Of a stretch of 64,000 nucleotides of DNA, positions 8,399-16,933 are shown one piece after another (position 1 is the first letter of the stretch; every line of letters starts with the position of its first letter). The notes beneath the pieces were generated by a model, which saw only the letters and a list, made by a program, of their open reading frames with translations, made no database searches and was not told the DNA's origin. The position numbers and the translations under genes were made by a program. The stretch comes from DASUCS01 sp041166385 (GTDB lineage Bacteria > Actinomycetota > Acidimicrobiia > Acidimicrobiales > JACDCH01), in the NCBI GenBank assembly GCA_041166385.1, contig JBEEFW010000148.1:27397-91396 (forward strand), written 5' to 3'.

Positions 8399-9748
8399 CT
8401 ACAGCGGCGTGTTGTCGTGCCGTCTCGGCGGCAGCCGCTCCTGCTTGCCTTCGAGCAGCTGAACCGCGGCCACGACTTCGCGGCGCGTGTCGGCCGGGTC
8501 GATCACTGCGTCGACCGAACCGCGCTCGGCGGCGGGCCATGGACTGAGGAGTCGCACTTCGTAGTCGTGCTGGAGCTCGGCGCGTTCCTCGGTGGTGGCC
8601 TTCCGATGCAGGATCTCGACCGCGCCCTTGGCGCCCATCACCGCCACCTCTGCGCTCGGCCACGCCAAGTACAGATCGCTGCCCATGTCGCGCGAATCCA
8701 TCACGATGTACGCGCCGCCGTACGCCTTGCGCAGCACGATGGCAATGCGCGGCACGGTCGCTCGCGCGTACGCAAAGGCGAGCTGGGCGCCGTGGCGGAT
8801 CATGCCGCGCCACTCGAGGTCCTTGCCGGGATAGAACCCGGACGTATCGATCAGTGTCAGGAGCGGGATGTTGAACGCGTCGCAGAACGCAACGAAGCGC
8901 GCCCCTTTCTGCGAGGCGGGGATGTCGAGCGTGCCGGCGATCGACTGCGGCTGATTGGCGACCACGCCGACCGGACGGCCGGCCACCGTCGCGAACGCCG
9001 TGACGAGGTTCGGAGCCCACGCCGCTCGCAGCTCGAGCAGGAAGTCGTCGTCGACGATCGCTCGGATGGCGTCGCGCACGTCGTAGCTGGCCGTGCTCGA
9101 AGTCGGGATCAGCGATCGGAGCTCGGGGGTGGACCGATCGTCCGGATCGTCCGTCGCGAGCCGCGGCGGGAGTTCGTCGACGTGTGAGGGGAACAACGCC
9201 AGTAGGTCGCCGATGGCGACAAGCGCAGCGTCGAGGTCGTCGACGACGAGCGCGGCCAACCCGGTCATCGACGCGTGCACGCCCGCCCCGCCGAGCTCGT
9301 CGGTGTCGACGACGATGCCGGTGATCTGGTGCACCATCTGCGGTCCGCTCACAAAGGCGTACGCATCAGACGTCATCACGACGTGATCGGCCAGCCCGAG
9401 TAGGAGCGCAGGGCCCGAGACGGCCGGACCGTGCGCGGCCATCAACACCGGGATCACGCCAGAGCAGATGGTGATTGCTCGGGCGGCGATACCCCAGCCG
9501 AAGCTCGCGGCGAGACCTTCGGTGACGTCGGCCCCGCTCGACGCGATCGTCACGACGAGCGGCAAGCGAGCTTCGAGCGCGTGCATCGCCGCCTCCGCCA
9601 AGGTCTTCCCGTCCTCGGGCGTCAGCGCGCCGCGGCGAACGGTCGGGTCACAGCGCGCGAGCACCACGTCGCGGTCGCCGAGCCGAGCCCGTCCCGCGCT
9701 GACCGCGCCGTGCACGCCGGCACGAATGGGAAGGTCAGTGGTGCTCAC
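8399..9748 (-). CDS. Acyl-CoA carboxylase carboxyltransferase (beta-type) protein
   Basis: A 449-residue crotonase-fold carboxyltransferase, the type that moves CO2 from biotin to acetyl-, propionyl- or another acyl-CoA. The C-terminal half is clear: SQKGARFVAFCDAFNIPLLTLIDTSGFYPG, a biotin-facing GAQLAFAYA segment, RKAYGGAYIVMDSRDMGSD and MGAKGAVEILHR. The N-terminal half (ADVTEGL, GPAVSGPALLLGLADHVVM) is more divergent. At 449 residues it is shorter than usual PccB/AccD proteins of about 510-540, mainly at the N-terminus, so it may be a paralogue with a special substrate. Its start overlaps the LysR stop by 4 bp. No biotin-carboxylase subunit is in the window. Confidence 0.82.
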   Translation of the reverse strand: MSTTDLPIRAGVHGAVSAGRARLGDRDVVLARCDPTVRRGALTPEDGKTLAEAAMHALEARLPLVVTIASSGADVTEGLAASFGWGIAARAITICSGVIPVLMAAHGPAVSGPALLLGLADHVVMTSDAYAFVSGPQMVHQITGIVVDTDELGGAGVHASMTGLAALVVDDLDAALVAIGDLLALFPSHVDELPPRLATDDPDDRSTPELRSLIPTSSTASYDVRDAIRAIVDDDFLLELRAAWAPNLVTAFATVAGRPVGVVANQPQSIAGTLDIPASQKGARFVAFCDAFNIPLLTLIDTSGFYPGKDLEWRGMIRHGAQLAFAYARATVPRIAIVLRKAYGGAYIVMDSRDMGSDLYLAWPSAEVAVMGAKGAVEILHRKATTEERAELQHDYEVRLLSPWPAAERGSVDAVIDPADTRREVVAAVQLLEGKQERLPPRRHDNTPL

Positions 9749-10677
9749 GATGCTCCGGTCGATGCGAGGTGGATGCCGGGCTGGTGCTCCGCCTCTGCGG
9801 CAATCGTGCGCCGCAACACCTCGGTCAATGCTCGCGCGGGTGCAGACGGCAGCCCGCGCCGGCGGCGGACGAGTCCGACGGACCGACGCGTGAGCCCATC
9901 GACGCGCACGACCTTCCAGGTGCGGGATGTGCCGCCGTCGACGCGCGGTGCCGCAGAGGCCGGCAGCACTGCGGCGCCGAATCCCTCGAACGCGAGTGAT
10001 GCGACGAGCCGCATGCCGTCGACCTCAGCCTTCGTCGTGAGCGTCACGCCGGCCTCGCTCGCCTGCGCATCGAGGTCGTCGCGAAACGCGGTTCCTGGTG
10101 GTTCCAGCAGGAGGTCGTGCTCGGCGAGCTGTGCGAGTGACACGCGGTCTTCGGCCGCGAGCGGATGGTCGAGCGGCGCGATCACCAGCAGCTCCTCCTC
10201 GAACAGGAGATCCGAATCGACATCGGGATCGTGCACCGGGAGCGCGAGCACCGACAGGTCGAGTTGACCGCTGTGAACCTGAGGCAGCAGTGATGTGGTC
10301 GTGGCATCGACGACCACGACGCGGACCCGCGGATACTCGGCGGCCATCGCTTCGAGCAGGGGCGGCACGAGCCACCGCGCCGTGGTCCCGATCACGCCGA
10401 TCCGAGCGACACCGGTGATCTCGCTGTTCACTGCGGCGACGTCGGCGACGAGCGCTTCGAGTTCGAGCTGGATGCGGCGGGCGCGGCCCACGACCGCCTC
10501 TCCTTCCGCGGTGAGCGTGCCCGTGGCCCGGTCGACGAGGGTCACCCCCAGCTCCCGCTCGAGCCGGGCGATGTGGGTCGACACATTCGACTGCACCGTG
10601 TGCAGGGCGCGGGCCGCGGCGGAGAAGGACCGATGGTCGGCGACGGCCACGAGTGCGCCCAGCTGGCGGAGATCCAT
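9745..10677 (-). CDS. LysR family transcriptional regulator
   Basis: A 310-residue LysR-type regulator: winged HTH in the first 60 residues (MDLRQLGALVAVADHRSFS, then AARALHTVQSNVSTHIARLE), then a linker helix and a two-lobed effector domain. I start at the ATG of MDLRQL (10677), six codons inside the longest frame, because this is the usual LysR beginning. It is the first gene of an operon whose second gene is the carboxyltransferase (ATGA overlap), so it probably controls that gene and itself. The effector may be an acyl-CoA or related metabolite; this is inference from position. Confidence 0.87.
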   Translation of the reverse strand: MDLRQLGALVAVADHRSFSAAARALHTVQSNVSTHIARLERELGVTLVDRATGTLTAEGEAVVGRARRIQLELEALVADVAAVNSEITGVARIGVIGTTARWLVPPLLEAMAAEYPRVRVVVVDATTTSLLPQVHSGQLDLSVLALPVHDPDVDSDLLFEEELLVIAPLDHPLAAEDRVSLAQLAEHDLLLEPPGTAFRDDLDAQASEAGVTLTTKAEVDGMRLVASLAFEGFGAAVLPASAAPRVDGGTSRTWKVVRVDGLTRRSVGLVRRRRGLPSAPARALTEVLRRTIAAEAEHQPGIHLASTGAS

Positions 10678-10744
10678 CGCCAGACATGATGGCATCTATC
10701 GGCAACAACTGTTGGACAGATCGGAGGCGCCAGGGGAGGATGAC

Positions 10745-10836
10745 CGAAGAAAGACGCCGAGCGTTGAAGCCTCTCCCCCTGGGGGTTCCGCTCGAGCACA
10801 TGAGAGGGACCGGCCACCCCCCGGCCGGTCCCTCTT
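10745..10836 (+). ncRNA. Candidate 6C RNA (two hairpins with C-run loops)
   Basis: Two stem-loops lie in the gap between the LysR gene and the HAD-IB gene. The first pairs CGAGCG (10758-10763) with CGCTCG (10889 is not involved; the partner is 10789-10794), continues GAA/TTC, and has a loop containing a run of five C. The second is a perfect 13-bp stem, 10803-10815 with 10823-10835, closing a 7-base loop made of A and six C, followed by a short weak T tract. The 6C RNA of actinobacteria is defined by two hairpins with C-run loops, and I recall it lying next to HAD-type hydrolase genes in mycobacteria. The first loop has one C fewer than the consensus. An intrinsic terminator is the alternative reading for the second hairpin. 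Confidence 0.6.
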
Positions 10837-10863
10837 GAATTCTCCAGGAGTAGGTTGCAGCCC

Positions 10864-12294
10864 ATGGGTCGAGAGGCAGCGTTCTTCGATCTCGATCGCA
10901 CGTTGCTGCGGGGAGCGAGTGGCCCCGTCATCAGCGACGCGCTGAAGAAGGTCGGCCTGATGAGCGATCGGAACATCCCGGGCGAAGGGCTCGTGTACCG
11001 CATCTTCGACATCGTCGGCGAGAGTCGACCGACGATGCAGCTCGCGCGCCAAGCGGCGCGGTTCGCCAAGGGCTGGACGCGCTCGGAGGCCCAGGAAGCC
11101 GGACGCATCGCGGCCGAGACATTGACAGGCGCGGTCCAGCCGTTCGCCGGCCCGCTCATCGCCGAGCACCATGCCGCCGGCCGCCACGTCGTGTTGGCAA
11201 CCACCACGCCCTACGACCTCATCAAGCCACTGGCCGACGCCCTCGGACTCGATGCTGTGATCGCGACGCGCTACGGCGAACGCGACGGTGCGTACGACGG
11301 CACGATCAACGGCGAGTTCGTGTGGGGCAAGGGCAAGCTGCGCGCAGTGAAGGAATGGGCCGCGGAGCACGACGTCTCGATGAGCGACTCGTACGCGTAC
11401 TCGGACAGTTGGTACGACGCGCCGTTGCTGTCCGCTGTCGGTCATCCACACGCGGTGAACCCTGATCCTCGGTTGATGGTGCGCGCTCTCGTGCAACGGT
11501 GGCCCGTGCTGCACCTCGACGTGCCCAGCGGCATTCCGAAGGTGCTCGGCATCGAGCCGCAGCAAGTCTTGATGGCCGGTGCGCATCCGCTGCTCGTGCC
11601 ATACGCCCGCTTCGACATCAGTGGCACGGAGAACCTGCCGGACACCGGGAGCGGCATCGTCGTCGGCAACCATCGGAGCTACTTCGATCCGATGGCAATG
11701 GGTCTTGCGCTCGCGCAGCACGGCCGTCCGGTGCGCTTCCTCGGCAAGAAGGAAGTGTTCGACGCTCCGGTGGTCGGGCAGCTGGCCAAGGCGTTCGGTG
11801 GCATCCGCGTCGATCGCGGTACGGGCTCCGATGAGCCGTTGCTGGCTGCAGCCGACGCGCTACGCGGCGGTCAGCTCGTGGCGATGATGCCGCAGGGCAC
11901 GATTCCGCGGGGGCCGGCGTTCTTCGAGCCCGTGTTGCAGGGACGGTGGGGGGCGGCGCGTCTCGCGCAGATGTCCGGTGCGCCGGTCATTCCCGTCGGC
12001 TTGTGGGGGACGGAACGAGTGTGGCCGCGCAGCAGCCGGCTGCCGAACATGCTCAACGTCACGAACCCGCCGCTGGTGACGATCCGCGTGGGTGAGCCCG
12101 TGAAGCTCGTGGGCAAGAGCCTGGATGCCGACACCAAGCGGATCATGGCCGCCATCGCCGAGCTTCTGCCGCCGGAAGCCCACGAGAAGCGCACGCCGAC
12201 GGACGAAGAGCTCGCGCTGACCTACCCGCACGGCAAGATCCCCGCCGACGGGGAACGGACCGACGAGAAGCAACGCCGCCCCGGCTCCGACTGA
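10864..12294 (+). CDS. HAD-IB phosphatase fused to 1-acylglycerol-3-phosphate acyltransferase (PlsC)
   Basis: A 476-residue two-domain protein. Residues about 5-210 form a HAD-IB phosphatase: FFDLDRTLLRG (DxDxT), TTTPYDL and SDSWYDAPLL are the motifs. Residues about 240-445 form a PlsC acyltransferase: NHRSYFDPM is the H(X4)D catalytic motif and MPQGTIPRG the variant of the PEGTRS motif. Fusions of these domains are known in actinobacteria and suggest sequential phosphate and acyl chemistry on glycerophospholipids. The ATG at 10864 has CAGGAG 13 bases upstream; a TTG at 10855 is possible. The C-terminal 30 residues are charged and probably disordered. Exact lipid substrate unknown. Confidence 0.88.
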   Translation: MGREAAFFDLDRTLLRGASGPVISDALKKVGLMSDRNIPGEGLVYRIFDIVGESRPTMQLARQAARFAKGWTRSEAQEAGRIAAETLTGAVQPFAGPLIAEHHAAGRHVVLATTTPYDLIKPLADALGLDAVIATRYGERDGAYDGTINGEFVWGKGKLRAVKEWAAEHDVSMSDSYAYSDSWYDAPLLSAVGHPHAVNPDPRLMVRALVQRWPVLHLDVPSGIPKVLGIEPQQVLMAGAHPLLVPYARFDISGTENLPDTGSGIVVGNHRSYFDPMAMGLALAQHGRPVRFLGKKEVFDAPVVGQLAKAFGGIRVDRGTGSDEPLLAAADALRGGQLVAMMPQGTIPRGPAFFEPVLQGRWGAARLAQMSGAPVIPVGLWGTERVWPRSSRLPNMLNVTNPPLVTIRVGEPVKLVGKSLDADTKRIMAAIAELLPPEAHEKRTPTDEELALTYPHGKIPADGERTDEKQRRPGSD

Positions 12295-12696
12295 ACGGAA
12301 AATCAGGTTCTCCTCACCTTTGTGTGGGGTCGCCGGCGGCCGATTGGTCGGGGCGGCGCTGGTCAGGATCGTGAACAGCGCGATGACGACGGCGTCGGGC
12401 GGCGCGCGTCGAGGTGGGCGGTCGCGCCGAGCGCCTTTGTGGGCCCAGAGCGACGTGGAATGTCGCCAAGCGCGCCAAGACTTCGAGGTCGACGACTATT
12501 GGCGCCGTTTGCGACACATCCGGTCGTCAAACGCGCCAAGAGTTCGCGGCACGGCCGACCACCGCGGTGACCGCAGCCCGCGCCTCGACCAGCAGTCGGC
12601 CTGAGGTTGACGCGCCCCGACGTCGGTCGTCCTTGCTGCGTCGTTCACGTCCGTGTCGCGCCCGGTGGACCCACACCAACCCGCGGAGTCCGAACG
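12295..12696. other. 402-bp intergenic region with two imperfect 26-bp direct repeats
   Basis: No reading frame here looks like a gene: the competing frames show mixed third-position base use and no family features. Two copies of a 26-base sequence (12462-12487 and 12523-12548, 22 of 26 identical) share the core CGCGCCAAGA and lie 61 bases apart. The function is unknown. Confidence 0.4.
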
Positions 12697-13212
12697 TCAG
12701 TCGCCGGTCACGCCGTCGATGCGTTCGCGCAACAGGTCGGCGTGGCCGTTGTGGCGGGCGTACTCCTCGATCATGTGGACCATGATCCAGCGCAGCGAGA
12801 CCGGCCCCCGGCCGCCTGATCGTTCAACGGCGCCATTCTCGTCGAGCGATTCCACCGCGGCCTCTGCCTCACGACAGCGCTCGAGCGTCTCGTAGAACAT
12901 CGCCATCTCGTCGTCGAACTTCGACGGGTCGAGGGTGTCGAAGTCTCCGTCGGGGTCGTCGTCGCTGTAATAGAGGGGTGGCGCGGTCTCGCCCGTGAGG
13001 ATGCGCAGGAACCAATTGCGTTCGACCTCGGTCATGTGGCGGATGAGCCCGAGGAGCGACATCGACGACGGTGGAACGGAGCGGTCGGCGAGTTGCTCGG
13101 GTGTCAGCCCGTCGCACTTCAACACCAGCGTCTCGCGGTGGTACTCGAGCCAGGATCGCAACATGTCGCGCTCGTTGAGCCCGGTGAGCGGTGGATCGAC
13201 GCGTGTGGTCAT
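12697..13212 (-). CDS. DinB/DUF664-family protein
   Basis: A 171-residue protein of the DinB-like four-helix family (DUF664 branch, common in actinobacteria). The helix LLGLIRHMTEVERNWFLRIL carries the first metal-binding His, and WIMVHMIEEYARHNGHADLLRE near the C-terminus carries two more His residues. Family members bind a divalent metal and many are thought to act as thiol-dependent transferases with mycothiol or bacillithiol; this role is not proven for this branch. The start overlaps the stop of the upstream HD gene by 4 bp, so the two are coupled. Confidence 0.85.
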   Translation of the reverse strand: MTTRVDPPLTGLNERDMLRSWLEYHRETLVLKCDGLTPEQLADRSVPPSSMSLLGLIRHMTEVERNWFLRILTGETAPPLYYSDDDPDGDFDTLDPSKFDDEMAMFYETLERCREAEAAVESLDENGAVERSGGRGPVSLRWIMVHMIEEYARHNGHADLLRERIDGVTGD

Positions 13213-13769
13213 CGGGCCGACGCTACGCGCTCGACAACCCTCTCAAGCGTGGGTCGCCAGCGTTCGAGCCCATCGACGATCGCGGTGGGGTCCTTGGCGC
13301 GCTCGTCACAGCGGCGCAGCGCGAGCGCGTCGGAAAGATGTGGATTCGCCTCCAGCACCCGCTGCTCCTCGGGCGACAACTCGCCGCCTTGCCGAGCAAG
13401 GCTGAGGCTGCTGCCGTCGCTCAGCCCATCGCGGTACGACGGCTCGACAGTGACGAGGTAACGCTTCGCGGGAACGTGCAACTCCACGAGCGCGGCGACT
13501 CGTTCCCCGAGCAGATCGCGCACCGCGCCGGCCGCGATCATGCCGTGCGCCTCGGACGCGCCGGGGGAGAGTCGGTGCCCGACATCGTGGACGAGCCCGG
13601 CGACCTGCAACTCCTCGTCGTCGGGAAACTCCGCGGCGAGCAGCGTCGCGCACTGCAGGCTGTGATCGAGGACGGGCAACGGATCGCCGTCGGGGCCGAG
13701 CGAGTCGTAGAAGTCGCGACACCGCTCGAGCAGGATGAACAACTCGTCGACCGTCAGCGACTCGCTCAT
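13209..13769 (-). CDS. HD domain protein (phosphohydrolase-like)
   Basis: A 186-residue HD-fold protein. LDHSLQCATLLAAEFPDDEELQVAGLVHDVGHRL contains the metal-binding His and the HD pair (about residues 35-70), split here as LDHSLQCA and VAGLVHDVGHRL. The later LVELHVPAKRYL supplies another His. The arrangement resembles small HD proteins related to PhnZ-type oxygenases and to phosphonate-linked HD hydrolases, so either hydrolase or mixed-valent di-iron oxygenase chemistry is possible. The ATG at 13769 was chosen because the longer frame extends into the aconitase gene. It is coupled to the DinB-like gene downstream and lies 7 bp from the aconitase stop. Confidence 0.8.
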   Translation of the reverse strand: MSESLTVDELFILLERCRDFYDSLGPDGDPLPVLDHSLQCATLLAAEFPDDEELQVAGLVHDVGHRLSPGASEAHGMIAAGAVRDLLGERVAALVELHVPAKRYLVTVEPSYRDGLSDGSSLSLARQGGELSPEEQRVLEANPHLSDALALRRCDERAKDPTAIVDGLERWRPTLERVVERVASAR

Positions 13770-13776
13770 CCCGCGG

Positions 13777-16056
13777 CTAGCCGGTCTGCTTGGCCCGGAT
13801 GATGTTGAGCGCGCCACCGGCGTGGAACCACTCGATCTGCTCGGGGCTGAACGTGTGCACGCACTCGAAGTCGATCGTCGAGCCGTCTGGCTTCGTGATG
13901 CGGCACCGCACCGGCGTGTCAGGCGCCAGCGACCCGAGGCCGAGTACCGAGATGCGATCGTCCTCGCCGATGGCGTCGTACGTCGCACGGTCGGCAAACG
14001 TCAGGGGCAACAGTCCCTGCTTCTTGGCGTTCGTCTCGTGAATACGGGCGAAGCTGCGGGCGAAGATCACGACCCCGTTGCGGAACCGCGGCTCCATCGC
14101 CGCGTGCTCGCGTGACGAACCCTCGCCGTAGTTCTCGTCGCCGACGGCACACCAGCGGACACCGCTCTCGGCGAGATGCTTGGCGATGTCTGGGAACGAC
14201 CGCGTGCTCCCGTCGAGAGGATCCTTGCCCTCGCCACTCGCGCCGGTGAACGCGTTGATCACGCCGAGGAAGAGGTTGCCGGAGATGTTCTCGAGATGGC
14301 CGCGGTAGCGCAGCCACGGCCCAGCCGCCGAGATGTGGTCCGTCGTGCACTTCCCCTTGGCCTTCATCAGCACGGGAAGGTCGACGTAGTCGTTGCCGTC
14401 CCACACGGGGAACGGTTCGAGCAGCTGCAGCCGCTCGGAGGTCGGCGAGACAAGAATCTCGATCGCCGCCTTCTCGGAGGGATCGGGTGGCGGGGCTTGG
14501 AAGCCGGACTCTCCAGGGTCGAAGCCGAGCGACGGAAGGTCCTCGCCGACGGGCGGCTCCAGGCGGACGCCGTCGATCTCGTCGGTGACCGGGTTGAAGT
14601 TCAGCGTGCCCGCGAGCGCGTACGCGATCACCATGTCGGGCGACGTGACGAACGCCTTGGTGTTCGCGTTGCCGTCGTTGCGCTTCGGGAAGTTGCGGTT
14701 GTAGCTGTTGACGATCGTGTTCACCTTGCTCGGATCGAGATCAGTGCGATCCCACTGTCCGATGCACGGCCCGCACGCGTTGGCCAGGACGGTTCCGCCG
14801 ATGGCCTCGAGGTCGGCGAGTAGGCCGTCGCGCTCGATGGTGGCGCGGACCTGTTCCGATCCGGGTGTGATGAGCAGCTGCACCTTTGCGCGCAGGCCTT
14901 TCGCGGACGCTTGCCGCGCGATGGAGGCGGCGCGCGTGATGTCCTCGTACGACGAGTTGGTGCACGAGCCGACGAGCGCGGACGAGATGTCGCTCGGCAC
15001 ACCGTTGGCTTCGGCCCACGCGCCGACATCTGCGATCTCGTGTGCGAGATCGGGGGAGTCGGGGCCGTTGATGAGTGGGAGCAGGGTCGACAGGTCGATC
15101 TCGATGACGCGGTCGAAGAACTGCTCGGGGTCGAGCTCGATCTCCGGGTCGGCGCGGAGGTGATTCGCCACCGCGGTCGCCGCATCGGCGATCGCTTCTC
15201 TTCCCGTTGCTTTCAAGTAGGCGGCCATGTTGGCGTCGTAAGGGAACAGCGATGTGGTTGCGCCGATCTCGGCGCCCATGTTGCAGATGGTGCCCTTGCC
15301 GGTGGCGGTGATGGAGTCGGCCCCCGGACCGAAGTACTCGATGATCGCTCCCGTGCCGCCGCTGACGGTGAGGATCTCGGCCACCTTGAGGATCACGTCC
15401 TTCGGCGAGCTCCACCCCGACAGCTCGCCGGTGAGGTGCACGCCGATGAGCGTCGGCCAGCGCACGTTGAACGGGAACCCGGTCATCACGTCGACGGCGT
15501 CCGCGCCCCCGACACCGATCGCCACCATCCCGAGCCCGCCGGCGTTGGGCGTGTGACTGTCGGTGCCGATCATCATCCCGCCGGGGAACGCGTAGTTCTC
15601 GAGCACGACCTGGTGAATGATTCCCGAGCCCGGCTTCCAGAAGCCGATGCCGTACTTCGCCGACACCGAGCGCAGGAAGTCGTACACCTCGGAGTTCACG
15701 TCGAGCGCGAACTTCAGGTCGATGTTCGCTTCGACCTTCGCCTGGATCAGGTGATCGCAGTGCACCGTCGAGGGCACGGCGACCTCGGGCAAACCGGCGG
15801 TCATGAACTGCAACAGCGCCATCTGCGCGGTGGCGTCCTGCATCGCCACGCGGTCAGGATCGAAGTCGGCGTAACTGCGGCCGCGCTCCATCGCCTGGCT
15901 GTGGGCGTCGCGGAGGTGGTTGACGAGGATCTTCTCGGCGAGGGTGAGGGGCCGCCCGAGACGGGTGCGGCCGAGGGCGACGCGGTCGCCGAGGCGGTCG
16001 TAGACCTGCTCCACCAGCGAGAGGGGTGTTCCAGCAGTGACGCCTGAGGCGGGCAT
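13777..16056 (-). CDS. acn: Aconitate hydratase
   Basis: A 759-residue [4Fe-4S] aconitase converting citrate to isocitrate. Its length and sequence follow the mitochondrial-type aconitase rather than the about 900-residue AcnA of most actinobacteria. The cluster cysteines are in SCTNSSYED and NACGPCIGQW; GTDSHTPNAGGLGM and the C-terminal swivel domain with GSSREHAAMEPR are intact. An AAGGAG ribosome binding site precedes the ATG at 16056. A GntR-type regulator starts 47 bp away on the opposite strand and a strong palindrome lies between, so that regulator probably controls this gene. Confidence 0.95.
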   Translation of the reverse strand: MPASGVTAGTPLSLVEQVYDRLGDRVALGRTRLGRPLTLAEKILVNHLRDAHSQAMERGRSYADFDPDRVAMQDATAQMALLQFMTAGLPEVAVPSTVHCDHLIQAKVEANIDLKFALDVNSEVYDFLRSVSAKYGIGFWKPGSGIIHQVVLENYAFPGGMMIGTDSHTPNAGGLGMVAIGVGGADAVDVMTGFPFNVRWPTLIGVHLTGELSGWSSPKDVILKVAEILTVSGGTGAIIEYFGPGADSITATGKGTICNMGAEIGATTSLFPYDANMAAYLKATGREAIADAATAVANHLRADPEIELDPEQFFDRVIEIDLSTLLPLINGPDSPDLAHEIADVGAWAEANGVPSDISSALVGSCTNSSYEDITRAASIARQASAKGLRAKVQLLITPGSEQVRATIERDGLLADLEAIGGTVLANACGPCIGQWDRTDLDPSKVNTIVNSYNRNFPKRNDGNANTKAFVTSPDMVIAYALAGTLNFNPVTDEIDGVRLEPPVGEDLPSLGFDPGESGFQAPPPDPSEKAAIEILVSPTSERLQLLEPFPVWDGNDYVDLPVLMKAKGKCTTDHISAAGPWLRYRGHLENISGNLFLGVINAFTGASGEGKDPLDGSTRSFPDIAKHLAESGVRWCAVGDENYGEGSSREHAAMEPRFRNGVVIFARSFARIHETNAKKQGLLPLTFADRATYDAIGEDDRISVLGLGSLAPDTPVRCRITKPDGSTIDFECVHTFSPEQIEWFHAGGALNIIRAKQTG

Positions 16057-16078
16057 GGCGGTGCTCCTTGCTTTTCAG

Positions 16079-16104
16079 CTTGTAATAGACAAGTCTACTA
16101 CAAG
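16079..16104. promoter_or_regulatory. 26-bp near-perfect palindrome, probable GntR operator
   Basis: Two 12-base arms, CTTGTAATAGAC (16079-16090) and GTCTACTACAAG (16093-16104), surround a 2-base centre and differ at one pair. It sits 22 bases from the aconitase start and touches the first base of the GntR start codon. The arms contain GTxTAxxAC-like sequence as expected of HutC/UTRA-type GntR operators. Autoregulation together with control of aconitase is the simplest inference. Confidence 0.7.
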
Positions 16105-16829
16105 TGAGAACGGCCCGCTACCAGGAAATCGCCGAGGACCTCCGACGCCAACTGGCGGCGGGTGAGTACGGGCAGCTCCTACCCAGCGAGGCCGAACTCG
16201 GCGCAGCCTACGCGGCCAGTCGCGTCACCGTCCGCAAGGCGCTCGAGCTCCTGCGCACCGAAGGCCTGCTCACGTCCCGCCAGGGCCTCGGCTGGCAGCC
16301 GGCGCTCGATCCTCTCCGCCAGACGCTCGGGAGCCTCGGCACGATCGAAGCGCAACTCGCCGATGCCGGTATCTCGTCGGCGCGCCAGATCCTCGACTTC
16401 GGGTTCGTGGCGGCGCCACCGCGCGTACGGCGGGTGCTCGACACTCGCCGCGTGCTGGAGGTACGCCGTCTCAACCTCGCGAACGACGAGCCGTTTGCCC
16501 GGGTCACGGTGTGGTGCGCAGAGCAGCTCGGTCGCGGCCTTTCGCTCGACGACGTGGAGCGGTCGTCGTTCTACGAGTTACTCGACGTCGAACTCGGCGG
16601 CGCGACCCAGACCATCGGTGCGGGGGGAGCGACGAAGGGCGACGCGGAGCTGCTCGGGATCGCGGCCGGGTCGCCCGTCCTGCAGTGCACGCGGATCACG
16701 AACGATCGCGCCGGTAACCCGGTGCTCATGAGTGAGCACGTGTTCCCCGCCTACCGCACCGAGTTCGTCGTGGACCTCGCGCATGTGGAGCGCTCCCTCG
16801 CTCCCAACGGTCTACGACTCGTGGAGTAG
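16104..16829 (+). CDS. GntR family regulator with UTRA domain
   Basis: A 241-residue HutC-type GntR regulator. Residues 1-65 form the winged HTH (ARYQEIAEDLRRQLAAGEY, then LPSEAELGAAYAASRVTVRKAL) and residues about 85-235 form the UTRA effector domain. The start is a GTG at 16104 whose first base is the last base of the palindromic operator. It is divergent from aconitase. UTRA domains bind small acids or sugars; citrate or a related metabolite would make sense but cannot be shown from sequence. A helix-wing region reading TSRQGLGW replaces the more usual RQGxGTFV. Confidence 0.88.
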   Translation: MRTARYQEIAEDLRRQLAAGEYGQLLPSEAELGAAYAASRVTVRKALELLRTEGLLTSRQGLGWQPALDPLRQTLGSLGTIEAQLADAGISSARQILDFGFVAAPPRVRRVLDTRRVLEVRRLNLANDEPFARVTVWCAEQLGRGLSLDDVERSSFYELLDVELGGATQTIGAGGATKGDAELLGIAAGSPVLQCTRITNDRAGNPVLMSEHVFPAYRTEFVVDLAHVERSLAPNGLRLVE

Positions 16830-16933
16830 ACACATCGGGCGGTTCCAAACAGTCCTTTCGGGCCATGGTCCTCTCTGGCGACATCGCGTACGTTCTTTCA
16901 CGACGCACCATCCCATCTGGGGACGATGGGTGC

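Noticed and set aside
10653..10838. Short plus-strand frame that could be a leader peptide before the HAD-IB gene
   Set aside because: It spans the LysR start region and both hairpins without a ribosome binding site; an RNA element explains the conservation-like structure better.
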